From Aeromonas rivuli (lineage in GTDB: Bacteria; Pseudomonadota; Gammaproteobacteria; Enterobacterales; Aeromonadaceae), in contig NZ_CDBJ01000054.1 in assembly GCF_000820045.1 (NCBI RefSeq), positions 142,940 through 206,939 on the forward strand: DNA of 64,000 nt, given 5' to 3'. The translations under genes and the position numbers were made by a program. How positions within the stretch are numbered: position 1 is the stretch's first letter; the number at the start of each line of letters is the position of its first letter. Below are positions 29,509 to 35,970 of this stretch, piece after piece. The notes beneath the pieces were generated by a model. The model did not search any database and had not been told where the DNA came from. It saw nothing but the letters and a program-made list of their open reading frames with translations.

Positions 29509-29536
29509 ATTTAACATAATATACATTATGCGCATT
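29509..29536 (-). other. dif: Chromosome dimer resolution site dif
   Basis: Read on the minus strand, the 28 bp comprise a XerC arm AATGCGCATAA, a 6-bp centre TGTATA and a XerD arm TTATGTTAAAT. The centre and XerD arm equal E. coli dif; the XerC arm differs at two outer bases. XerC/XerD recombine here, under FtsK, to resolve chromosome dimers, so the terminus of replication is in this window. The XerC arm faces the prophage, the XerD arm faces ycbZ. Confidence 0.95.
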
Positions 29537-29566
29537 CACCCAGTTGGCCAGGAACACGAAAAAGAA

Positions 29567-29594
29567 GACGCCGATAAGTTGGGTTATCGGCGTC
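29567..29594 (-). terminator. Terminator of the prophage structural operon (dif-format palindrome)
   Basis: Perfect 11-bp arms GACGCCGATAA and TTATCGGCGTC around a 6-base centre. On the minus strand it lies 28 bases after the zot stop and is followed by TTCTTTTTCG, so it is a good terminator. Its 11-6-11 layout also resembles an Xer site and recurs at 36643-36670. Confidence 0.75.
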
Positions 29595-29622
29595 AGGGTG
29601 AAAAGTTAGAGATAACAGAGCA

Positions 29623-30621
29623 CTACGATTCCGTTTGCTCTACTCTGGTGGGTTCGCCCCGCACCGCGCGCTCCTTCGTCGCATCTCGGTACGGGTCGAA
29701 CGACCCGCGAGTTACACGCTCACGGCACTGGGCATCTGCCATTTCAACCTTGGTCATCTGCTGGGTGTAGCACATGCAACGGTGGTCATCTGCAATACAG
29801 GCGGCAACAACGGGCATTGTGACCACGCTTCGAAGGTGGTCATAAGCTGGAGCTGTGTTAGGTTCACCCTGGACGCGCGGGATAAATTGCTCTCGAATAT
29901 CAACCTCCTTTTCGGGTGTGGAAATGGGCGCTGATGGTGAAGGCTGGGCGGTTTGAATTGATGGTTGAGCTGGTTGTGCCTGAGGGTGAATAGCCTTAAC
30001 GGACTTGTCACCAAAATGGTCTTGAAAGATGCTGAAGCCCAAATAGGCTAATCCGAGGATACAGAAAATGAGCACAATTAGCGGCTTGGGTATGCGAAAT
30101 TTAACCTTTTGATGAATAGATGCGCTCTTATATACACCAAAGGAGCGTTTGGGGTGCGGCCAACGAACCTTAGTAAGGGCATTCTTGTAAGCGGTATCCG
30201 GGGAGTTCATGCACTCTGGATACTCATAGATATAGACGCCAAGTGGTGTCCGACGAACGTGTATATGGCGACCAACAAGGCGACGAACGTTGCTGTGTAG
30301 CAAGCTGGGGTGCTGAGTCATGATAGTGAAATCGAGACCCCTATGCCGATGGGTCTCAAGTTGGGCAATAGAATCTGGAATGGCCCTGCCAGCAGCCTCT
30401 GGACGCCAAATGCGCTGAACCTCATCAATGACGATGTGAGCGCCCTCAGGGGCCCACTTAGGCCAATCTAAGGGGTCTGGTGCGGGCTCATGGCGAATGA
30501 GCAAGTCAGGTATCCCATCAATGAACAAGGGGCGCTCAGTTTTGCTTTCAGGAACGAGTATTTGGTCAACGGCGTAAAGGGTCTTTCCAGCACCGGGAAC
30601 GCCTGTAATGAGGGTTATCAT
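29623..30621 (-). CDS. zot: Zot-like morphogenesis ATPase (pI)
   Basis: A 332-residue inner-membrane protein. The N-terminal P-loop domain has GVPGAGKT at residues 7-14 and the Walker B-like HIVIDEVQRIW. A single membrane helix lies near residues 181-200 (LIVLIFCILGLAYLGFSIF), with a periplasmic C-terminal tail. Zot/pI powers filamentous phage assembly and extrusion; the toxin activity named for CTX-phi Zot cannot be inferred here. Its ATG overlaps the upstream stop by four bases (ATGA). Confidence 0.93.
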   Translation of the reverse strand: MITLITGVPGAGKTLYAVDQILVPESKTERPLFIDGIPDLLIRHEPAPDPLDWPKWAPEGAHIVIDEVQRIWRPEAAGRAIPDSIAQLETHRHRGLDFTIMTQHPSLLHSNVRRLVGRHIHVRRTPLGVYIYEYPECMNSPDTAYKNALTKVRWPHPKRSFGVYKSASIHQKVKFRIPKPLIVLIFCILGLAYLGFSIFQDHFGDKSVKAIHPQAQPAQPSIQTAQPSPSAPISTPEKEVDIREQFIPRVQGEPNTAPAYDHLRSVVTMPVVAACIADDHRCMCYTQQMTKVEMADAQCRERVTRGSFDPYRDATKERAVRGEPTRVEQTES

Positions 30622-30887
30622 TTGAGTGTGAACCTCTTGAATACCATCAGGGTTAAGCGAGCGCTAATGCCACCCGCAATGATGCCAAGGGCTGTGTTAA
30701 AGCCACCTATAGCCATGAACTGGAGCACGTTGGCAGGCAAGCCAAGCCAATGGGTTTGTGCAAGTGAAATAAATTGGTTAACGGCGGCCTCAACACCGAC
30801 AAATGAAACAATACCGATACCGAGCTGAGTGAGAACCCGGATGACTATCGGTGATGCAATTGAAAGCAACCAGGCTGCAAGTGGCAT
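30618..30887 (-). CDS. DUF2523 inoviral membrane protein (pVI-like)
   Basis: An 89-residue protein with two or three hydrophobic helices (about 1-32 and 58-82), a form typical of DUF2523 proteins found between pIII and pI/Zot genes and thought to be the minor coat protein pVI equivalent. GGGGGA precedes the ATG, which follows the pIII-like stop without a gap (TAAATG). It overlaps zot by four bases. Confidence 0.85.
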   Translation of the reverse strand: MPLAAWLLSIASPIVIRVLTQLGIGIVSFVGVEAAVNQFISLAQTHWLGLPANVLQFMAIGGFNTALGIIAGGISARLTLMVFKRFTLK

Positions 30888-32126
30888 TTAGTCCCCCTTC
30901 CCTACTGGGATTCCTAGCGCAATATAAAGTGCCGCCAAAAACGCAAGCGCGAGTACAGCAGGGCGTATGCCTGCAAGAAAATCACAAGTTGGCTGATAGG
31001 TAATTTCAACGACACCGCCAGTACTAAGGCTAATAACTTTTGGTGCTGGGCAATTGGCGTTATCAGAGCCCCAAGGTGACTGTGGTGTAATTTGGAATGG
31101 TATCTCAACGGGGGTAATTGGCTCGTCCTCAAGCGTCCCTAATTCAGCGCAAGCAATGGAGTTAGGGTTATCATCACAAAACTTGGTTTGCTCTTTAGGT
31201 GCAGTTGAGCCACTTGCTGGTGTGTCATCAGGTTTAACATTGGGGTCTGTCATGCCATCAAGTTTAATTGGGCCAATATCGACACGAACTCGATTAGGTT
31301 GGCTGGATGTGGGTGCGGGAGAAACATCCATTCTATCTCGGAACCAGTTGCCGTCTTTAAAATAAGGCTGCCCCATCCAGTCTGAAAAAGGAGTGAAATC
31401 AGTGGAGGTGATTGGGGTTGGTTGGGTTGAAAGGGCTGGGATATTGTTCCAGCCGGAAATAATAAGAGGTATTGAGGGTTGGTCAAGTTTGTTATTAAAC
31501 CAATTACCATCAGCTAAAGGAGGTGTTCCGCAAGATTCAGTGGGAATTGAACTGGTACAAGTTTTTCTATTGCTATTAAAGCTTGTTGGTGCCGCAGGGT
31601 TTAATTTGTTTTTTGCAGTGCAATAATAGGAATCGGGGGTTGAGTAAACGCAGGTTGGGGTCTCATAATGAGAGCCTTTTAAAGCGACAAGGCAATTAGC
31701 TGCTTGCTGATGCGAGGATTCTCGGCAAGTGCGAACAGAGTCATTAGCCTGCCAGTAAAAGCCCCAGTTTTCAACGGTGCCAGAAGATTGAACCCATTCC
31801 CCGCCAGAAGCTTCAATGTCATCATCTGAATTGACCCATTCATAAACATCATAAGCCGCAGCAGCTAAGGCAACCGGGCCAGCCAATCTAGCAGCCCCCT
31901 TAAGTAAGGCGCCAGCGGCAGCGGTATCAGCAGCCAGGGCAACGGGTAAGTTGCGAGTCTGCCCCATAACGGCGACTTGTCCGGTTTTGCGCACAAACCC
32001 CTGAGTATCCATCACGCCAGCGGCAGTCCATACGCCATTGGCTTGCTGAACGCCCTCAATAGTCATAGTGGTGTATGCGGCAAATGCGGATGGGCAAGTG
32101 AATAAAAGAAGGAGTAATAAGCGCAT
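30888..32126 (-). CDS. pIII-like adsorption/minor coat protein (TspB-type)
   Basis: A 412-residue protein with a signal peptide (RLLLLLLFTCPSAFA), a Cys-rich, Asn/Thr/Pro-rich exposed region with repeated DGNWF motifs, and a C-terminal membrane anchor (residues about 385-405, AVLALAFLAALYIALGI). This matches the pIII/TspB class at the tip of filamentous virions that binds the host receptor. The frame reaches 32138, but GGAGG lies seven bases before ATG 32126, which is chosen. That ATG overlaps the stop of the 23-aa gene. Host receptor unknown. Confidence 0.85.
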   Translation of the reverse strand: MRLLLLLLFTCPSAFAAYTTMTIEGVQQANGVWTAAGVMDTQGFVRKTGQVAVMGQTRNLPVALAADTAAAGALLKGAARLAGPVALAAAAYDVYEWVNSDDDIEASGGEWVQSSGTVENWGFYWQANDSVRTCRESSHQQAANCLVALKGSHYETPTCVYSTPDSYYCTAKNKLNPAAPTSFNSNRKTCTSSIPTESCGTPPLADGNWFNNKLDQPSIPLIISGWNNIPALSTQPTPITSTDFTPFSDWMGQPYFKDGNWFRDRMDVSPAPTSSQPNRVRVDIGPIKLDGMTDPNVKPDDTPASGSTAPKEQTKFCDDNPNSIACAELGTLEDEPITPVEIPFQITPQSPWGSDNANCPAPKVISLSTGGVVEITYQPTCDFLAGIRPAVLALAFLAALYIALGIPVGKGD

Positions 32127-32197
32127 CACATCCTCCATAGAATAATTGCGGCAGCGCCAAGGAGGCCGATTGATAGGTATATAGCGTCAACGGTCAT
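32126..32197 (-). CDS. Tiny membrane protein, candidate pVII/pIX-like coat protein
   Basis: A 23-residue ORF, TVDAIYLSIGLLGAAAIILW plus RM after the initiator Met, essentially one membrane helix with a basic C-terminus. GGGGAA lies upstream of its ATG. It begins one base after the stop of the 102-aa gene and its TGA overlaps the pIII-like ATG (TGATG). The tight coupling on both sides and its position just before pIII match the small tip proteins pVII and pIX of Ff phages, but similarity at this length cannot be proved by eye. Confidence 0.6.
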   Translation of the reverse strand: MTVDAIYLSIGLLGAAAIILWRM

Positions 32198-32198
32198 A

Positions 32199-32507
32199 TC
32201 AATTCCCCGCGCTTGCAGAGCGAGCCAGGGCGACATACACAAAAGCCGTGACCCACATGAGAATTACGCCACCGTTATAAATGGCGGCATCCTGAATAGT
32301 GACGAGCTGGCATTCATAAAGTTGAGGGGTAACAGTTACCGAAAATCCAGCGGTACTAGAGGTAATGAGCTGCTCGCCCTGAACTGCGGTTTGGTAATAA
32401 ACAGGCTGTCCGTTTTCACCAATGGAGACGCCCGACATATCGGACGCCATCGCTGCTAGAAGTGAATCGGGGTCGCCATAACAAACCCCTTTGTACTGGT
32501 ATGTCAT
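32199..32507 (-). CDS. Inoviral structural-module protein, unknown function
   Basis: A 102-residue protein with a C-terminal membrane helix (about 78-96, GGVILMWVTAFVYVALA) and two cysteines (C9, C66). It lies between the major coat gene and the pIII-like gene with GGGGG upstream of the ATG. The DNA includes an exact copy of the 13-bp palindrome found in the phage operator region (32328-32340). I do not recognise the family; a minor virion or assembly protein is a reasonable guess. Confidence 0.75.
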   Translation of the reverse strand: MTYQYKGVCYGDPDSLLAAMASDMSGVSIGENGQPVYYQTAVQGEQLITSSTAGFSVTVTPQLYECQLVTIQDAAIYNGGVILMWVTAFVYVALARSASAGN

Positions 32508-32524
32508 GGAGACCCCCAGAAGCG

Positions 32525-32731
32525 TCAGACAGCGCGCTTCATGTACTTATAGACGGCGATACCGATGACGATGAGAAGCGCGGCAACGCCGAACTTCTGA
32601 ACGTCAGTAAGGCCATCAGCCATGGCGGTTTCAGCCTCAGCGGGCACGGCAGCCAGGGCGGAAGTTGCGCAGACAGCGGAAACAGCAAGACCAGCAGCGG
32701 CACGTTTCATGAACAGGATGGATTTTTTCAT
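32525..32731 (-). CDS. Major coat protein (pVIII)
   Basis: A 68-residue precursor: a basic N-terminus and signal peptide ending in SALA, then a mature chain of about 41 residues. The mature chain has an acidic amphipathic start (VPAEAETAMADGLTDVQ), a hydrophobic helix (FGVAALLIVIGIAVYKY) and a basic tail (MKRAV). This is the classic pVIII layout that packs the virion. The frame starts at 32737, but the ribosome-binding site GGGAGA is better spaced from ATG 32731. Confidence 0.92.
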   Translation of the reverse strand: MKKSILFMKRAAAGLAVSAVCATSALAAVPAEAETAMADGLTDVQKFGVAALLIVIGIAVYKYMKRAV

Positions 32732-32795
32732 GGTCATATCTCCCTATTGGGTTGGTTAAGTCCCCTGCCCTGACCGAGGGCAAAAGACGGGTAAA

Positions 32796-33089
32796 TCAGG
32801 CCACGCGAGTGGCGGGCTGGCTGGCATTCAGGGGCAGCAGAACGAGCTGGCCGGAGATTGACAGGGAGCCGAAGCGGTCAACGTAGAAATTGGAGTCGTC
32901 GAACTTATACATGCCAGGCGCGAAGGCGGTTGCCCCCTCGGCGAGGTTGAACTCGAAGCGAACAGGATATTTAGTGTCCGCAGCAGCGAAGAAGAAACCT
33001 TCCTGCTTGTTGATGCTGTACGGCTTTTGGGTGCGCTGTGAGATACCAGATTTGACTGTGACTTTGTCGGATACGATTTCGATTTTCAT
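32796..33089 (-). CDS. Phage single-stranded DNA-binding protein (pV-like)
   Basis: A 97-residue protein of the filamentous phage G5P/helix-destabilising type, beginning KIEIVSDKVTVKSGISQRTQ and rich in aromatic and beta-strand residues (YSINKQEGFFF, NFYVDRFGSLSISG). pV coats the displaced phage ssDNA and switches replication to packaging. AAGG lies before the ATG. It sits between the replication genes and the coat gene, the usual pV position. Confidence 0.82.
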   Translation of the reverse strand: MKIEIVSDKVTVKSGISQRTQKPYSINKQEGFFFAAADTKYPVRFEFNLAEGATAFAPGMYKFDDSNFYVDRFGSLSISGQLVLLPLNASQPATRVA

Positions 33090-33100
33090 GTGCGAGTACC

Positions 33101-33385
33101 TTATTGGCGGAGTTCAACGGACGAGCCGTCAGGGTTAATTACGAACAGGTCGGCGACTTGTTCGCGGATTAATGAGGCATGGTAATAACACTCGCCCTCG
33201 TCGTTAAAACGGAGCATTTCCGTTCTAGCGTCATAGGTTTCCCACTGGAGAATGTATTTACCGTGTTCATCAATATGTTTCTGATGCTCGGCAGCGGCGC
33301 GAACATCGGCACAGGTCTGGCGGGAGCAATAATCGTCACCGTTACCAATAATAATGAGGTGGCAGCATTTGCAATATCTGTTCAT
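33101..33385 (-). CDS. Putative zinc-binding prophage protein
   Basis: A 94-residue protein with an N-terminal Cys/His cluster, RYCKCCHLIIIGNGDDYCSRQTC (C5, C7, C8, H9, C19, C24 pattern), suggesting a small zinc ribbon. The rest is charged and soluble. GGGGAGAG precedes the start, and the ATG overlaps the stop of the 28-aa gene by four bases. Family not recognised; position next to rep suggests a replication or regulatory role. Confidence 0.7.
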   Translation of the reverse strand: MNRYCKCCHLIIIGNGDDYCSRQTCADVRAAAEHQKHIDEHGKYILQWETYDARTEMLRFNDEGECYYHASLIREQVADLFVINPDGSSVELRQ

Positions 33386-33468
33386 TTTCTCTCCCCGTTA
33401 TGTTTGATAAAAGCAACAAGCAAGCAAGCGGCTATACCGATTAGCAGAAAGATAGCGAGAGAGGTCAT
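33382..33468 (-). CDS. Tiny membrane protein between rep and the Cys-rich gene
   Basis: A 28-residue ORF: TSLAIFLLIGIAACLLVAFI after Met, then KHNGERK. One membrane helix with a basic tail. Its ATG overlaps the rep TGA by four bases (ATGA) and its own TGA overlaps the next ATG by four bases. GAGG lies upstream. Coupled overlaps on both sides strongly suggest that it is translated. It could be a minor coat protein or a membrane factor for rep; function unknown. Confidence 0.62.
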   Translation of the reverse strand: MTSLAIFLLIGIAACLLVAFIKHNGERK

Positions 33469-34601
33469 GCTACGGCCCTCATGGTAACGGGCATTTCGTA
33501 CCAGCTCGGCGGGGTGAGGATATTGGATTTAACCTCACGGCAAGCGGTAACAAATATCGGGCTGAATTTGGACACGTTGCAGCGCGACGCAATATCAATG
33601 CCGATTTTGCGGAGTCGGGCGCGGTGTGTTTGAACAGCCTTCTTGTCAATGTCAAAGCTGTGACCGTGCATCCACTGAATGGCATACATGGCAGTCGTGT
33701 TTGCGGCGCGGGTAGTCTCAACAATTCCAGAGGAAAGAAGACGCCCTGATATAGTTTCAAAGTCCATGGCGGTCACACTCAGCTTTTGGTCTATTTGAGT
33801 AAATTCGGTTATAAGTGATTCGAGTTGGGTGTAGTCTGATAAGCCCCAATAAAGTAAGTTTGCGCGTTTGAGAAATCGATTTTTAAGTTTGAGTTCAAAC
33901 CGTACCATGCCAACGGCATAGGCGTATGAAATCAGGTTTTGTATATGGCGCATTTCGTCGGAATCATCACCGAAATTACGGGCGATTTTACCGAGGGAAT
34001 GCAACTCGAGTTCATTGCCTTTTGCGTAGACGGTTGGGTAAATCAGGGCCGCATTGCCCTGCTTTGAGAGCCAATCTACTGAAAAGCCATTGCTATGAAG
34101 TCGAGGAATAGAGTTGCGATAGCGAAGAGTGGAAAGGCCGCTAATATAATCGCGCTCATTACCACCGCCCACAGATACATTTTCAGTAATGTGTAATTCC
34201 CGAATAATCGCTCCATCGGTGCCAACGTGTTCGAGTGCTGTACCTTGTCCATAAAATACCTTCGTGCATTTGGTGAATTTGGGTATCCGGTCACAGTGAC
34301 CATAAATATCAGCAAGAATCTGGTTGTATACGGCGACGCAGGCGTCAACGGTGCGGAAGCCCCAGACGTTATCAAGGCGACCCCAGCGTGAGGGATTGCC
34401 AGACATACGAATAGATGAACCACTCACCTTAATCAGGACGCTGTCGCAGAAAGAGCCTTTATGGGAGTAGGCAGGTGAGCAAAGCGAGCCAGTTTCCACC
34501 ACTTCCCCCTCCTCTATCACAAGACGGGCATAAGCGTTCCCGTCGAGCAGTGGGAGCTGGAAGCCGAAATCTTGTTCTATTGCTAACCAGTCAAAAAACA
34601 T
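33465..34601 (-). CDS. Phage replication initiation protein (pII/Rep, phage_CRI type)
   Basis: A 378-residue protein resembling the phage/plasmid replication protein II/X family, which nicks the plus-strand origin to start rolling-circle replication. Visible family-like segments are VSGSSIRMSGNPSRWGRLDN, SVGGGNERDYISGLSTLRYR and KGNELELHSLGKIARNF. The start region is weakly preceded by GAGA and lies in a divergent promoter region with repeated TTCTCAGAA. First gene of the leftward phage operon. Confidence 0.9.
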   Translation of the reverse strand: MFFDWLAIEQDFGFQLPLLDGNAYARLVIEEGEVVETGSLCSPAYSHKGSFCDSVLIKVSGSSIRMSGNPSRWGRLDNVWGFRTVDACVAVYNQILADIYGHCDRIPKFTKCTKVFYGQGTALEHVGTDGAIIRELHITENVSVGGGNERDYISGLSTLRYRNSIPRLHSNGFSVDWLSKQGNAALIYPTVYAKGNELELHSLGKIARNFGDDSDEMRHIQNLISYAYAVGMVRFELKLKNRFLKRANLLYWGLSDYTQLESLITEFTQIDQKLSVTAMDFETISGRLLSSGIVETTRAANTTAMYAIQWMHGHSFDIDKKAVQTHRARLRKIGIDIASRCNVSKFSPIFVTACREVKSNILTPPSWYEMPVTMRAVA

Positions 34602-34606
34602 CTGAT

Positions 34607-34681
34607 TTTCTCAGAAATTAGGAATTGCGATAATCTTGGATTCTAAGTTCTGATAAGTCAAGAAAACCGAGTTCTCAGAAA
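34607..34681. promoter_or_regulatory. Divergent promoter region with paired TTCTCAGAA palindromes
   Basis: TTCTCAGAA occurs at 34608-34616 (extended palindrome TTTCTCAGAAA) and at 34672-34680. They bracket the 126 bases between rep (minus) and the 60-aa gene (plus). Two copies of a 9-bp palindrome flanking divergent promoters look like operators, perhaps for the 60-aa protein. Confidence 0.4.
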
Positions 34682-34727
34682 CAAATTTGTTAGAATGTAG
34701 GGATGACGTACCAACAGGCCGAGCAAA

Positions 34728-34910
34728 ATGCCAACAAAACACATCGATGACGCCACATGGAGGAGGGTTGAAACTGAGACTGTCAAAGCAGTTACAACAA
34801 CCAGGGCGGCTCTAAAGGACACAGAGGTGCTTAAGATATTGATTCTTAAGGGGTTAGCCAACGTAACCGAGGATGATTATCTTGAGTACTTAAAGAAGAA
34901 GAGGAAGTAA
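34728..34910 (+). CDS. Small basic prophage protein, possible regulator
   Basis: A 60-residue protein transcribed divergently from rep: PTKHIDDATWRRVETETVKA, then helical, ending YLKKKRK. The N-terminal layout resembles short ribbon-helix-helix regulators, but the family is not recognised. It is the only plus-strand gene of the prophage, the position occupied by control genes in many inoviruses. Followed by a clear terminator. Confidence 0.6.
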   Translation: MPTKHIDDATWRRVETETVKAVTTTRAALKDTEVLKILILKGLANVTEDDYLEYLKKKRK

Positions 34911-34933
34911 TTACCGTAGGTTGTTACGGTAAA

Positions 34934-34958
34934 GTCCGGGTGTCACTGGCCCCCGGAC
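34934..34958. other. Hairpin in the prophage intergenic region (candidate replication/packaging element)
   Basis: GTCCGGG / CCCGGAC stem with an 11-base loop in the 283-base gene-free stretch 34911-35193. Filamentous phages keep their plus- and minus-strand origins and packaging hairpin in such a gap. No nick-site consensus can be assigned by eye. Confidence 0.35.
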
Positions 34959-34973
34959 CTCGACCAGTCAAAA

Positions 34974-34999
34974 GCCCCTGCCCCAAGCTGGGGTTTTTT
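34974..34999 (+). terminator. Terminator after the 60-aa prophage gene
   Basis: CCCC-AAGCT-GGGG stem within AGCCCCTGCCCC...GGGGTTTTTT, six T residues. Confidence 0.7.
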
Positions 35000-35193
35000 C
35001 ATGCCCAAAAATCGCAGCCTGGAAGAGTCGCTTGTCTACGACAGGAGGATTCAGGGGTGGACGTTCTATCGGGGCAGTAAAGACCGGTTTGGCAGGAAGG
35101 GGGTGGACACTGCCACAGGGAGAGAATCCAAAGAAGTTGCGGCGGGCCCACCTACATCACGAACATGGACGAAAGCGAGCCGCCTTATAGGGG

Positions 35194-35709
35194 CTAGCGC
35201 CCCTGAACAAGCTGGCTCTGGGTGGCAGAACGGATGGATTCAAGGATGGATTCCAGCATATCCGGAGACATCGGAACATCATGGCCAGCAACCAGGGCAC
35301 GAACGTGATTCTCAAGGACATCGACCGCATCACGATTAAAGGTAACGGTTACGGATTTTTGAGCCTTGCGAGCACGATAGGCGGCTTGTTTCTCTGCTGG
35401 AGTAAGGGCCTTGCCAGTAACGGGGCGACCCCTGACCCGCTTGGTAGAAATGAGCTCTTTGGTCTGAGTGTCGTGTTTGTCTTTCATGTCGGAATCCACC
35501 AGGATGAATGAAGTTTGGTTCCTGTCAATGAAGGGCTCATCGTCGCAACCAACAAGAGCACCATCAGATTTACGAATTTGGCTAACGCATGTCTCATGTT
35601 GCTTAAACCAGTGAGTATCAGTCTCGTAATATACGAAATAGATTTGCCCTGCATTAAAGCGATATGTGGTCTTAAGGCATTCAAGATAGACAGAACAAGC
35701 GCGACCCAT
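35194..35709 (-). CDS. Putative prophage repressor / DNA-binding protein
   Basis: A 171-residue protein. The N-terminal 75 residues (YLECLKTTYRFNAGQIYFVYY and following) are of unknown fold. The C-terminal part starts RGRPVTGKALTPAEKQAAYR and continues KSVTVTFNRDAVDVLENHV, a pattern seen in small plasmid/phage DNA-binding proteins of ribbon-helix-helix type. GGAGG precedes ATG 35709. Three operator-like repeats lie 26-96 bases upstream, consistent with autorepression. It occupies the rstR-like position next to attP; the exact family is not identified. Confidence 0.65.
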   Translation of the reverse strand: MGRACSVYLECLKTTYRFNAGQIYFVYYETDTHWFKQHETCVSQIRKSDGALVGCDDEPFIDRNQTSFILVDSDMKDKHDTQTKELISTKRVRGRPVTGKALTPAEKQAAYRARKAQKSVTVTFNRDAVDVLENHVRALVAGHDVPMSPDMLESILESIRSATQSQLVQGR

Positions 35710-35734
35710 AATTAACCTCCGCTCATCTATTTAT

Positions 35735-35805
35735 GGTAACAGTTACCGTAAATAGATTATGGGTCACAGTTACTATTAATGCAAGGGAATATGGTAACAG
35801 TTACT
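35735..35805. promoter_or_regulatory. Operator array of three GGTMACAGTTAC repeats
   Basis: GGTAACAGTTACC at 35735-35747 (perfect 13-bp palindrome), GGTCACAGTTACT at 35762-35774 and GGTAACAGTTACT at 35793-35805, all in the same orientation and 27-31 bases apart. They lie just upstream of the putative repressor gene. A related GGTAACGGTTACG occurs inside that gene at 35341-35353 and an exact copy inside the 102-aa gene at 32328-32340. Confidence 0.65.
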
Positions 35806-35811
35806 AAAAAG

Positions 35812-35919
35812 ATTTCGCATAATGCGGGTTATATTAAACGCCCCCGTTGGGGCCGCCTGCTGCTGCGCAACTTAGCAGGCGGGCAGCGCTAAACATAACC
35901 ACAGGACATTATGCGAAGT
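35812..35919. other. CTX-phi-like XerCD attachment region (two inverted dif-like sites)
   Basis: Site 1 (35812-35839, plus) has arms ATTTCGCATAA and TTATATTAAAC around a 6-bp centre. Site 2 (35888-35919, minus) has arms ACTTCGCATAA and TTATGTTTAGC around a 10-bp centre. The two are inverted with 48 bases between them, so single-stranded phage DNA would fold into one long hairpin with a bubble at the centres. The spacer itself contains GCCTGCT / AGCAGGC. This is the arrangement known for CTX-phi attP1/attP2. In the prophage, site 2 is the right junction. Confidence 0.88.
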
Positions 35920-35940
35920 CTGGTTGAGGGGTATGACAAA

Positions 35941-35955
35941 GGGGCCGGAGGCCCC
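35941..35955 (-). terminator. Terminator of the 111-aa gene
   Basis: GGGGCC-GGA-GGCCCC; on the minus strand it follows the 111-aa gene stop by 15 bases and ends in CTTTGTC. Short T run, so moderate strength. Confidence 0.55.
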
Positions 35956-35970
35956 CTAGATGGTTGATCT

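Larger units (their letters stand above)
29526..35908 (-). mobile_element. Inovirus (filamentous phage) prophage integrated at dif
   Basis: About 6.4 kb, visibly more AT-rich than its flanks, with genes in the order of a filamentous phage read leftward: rep, small membrane gene, 94-aa gene, ssDNA-binding protein, major coat, 102-aa gene, 23-aa gene, pIII-like, DUF2523, Zot. A repressor and operators lie at the right. Boundaries are taken as the XerC cleavage points of two sites in direct orientation: dif (29509-29536) and the dif-like site at 35888-35919. No integrase gene is present, as expected of XerCD-dependent phages such as CTX-phi. No pIV secretin gene is present. Confidence 0.9.

Noticed and set aside
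29623..30621. Zot as an enterotoxin gene
   Set aside because: Zot-family ATPases are phage assembly proteins; the toxin fragment described for CTX-phi lies in a C-terminal region that cannot be recognised here.
35001..35339. 112-codon plus-strand open frame in the prophage
   Set aside because: No ribosome-binding site (the start follows a terminator T run), and it overlaps the repressor gene for 146 bases with a composition shift at the overlap. The first 60 codons could be real, but support is insufficient.
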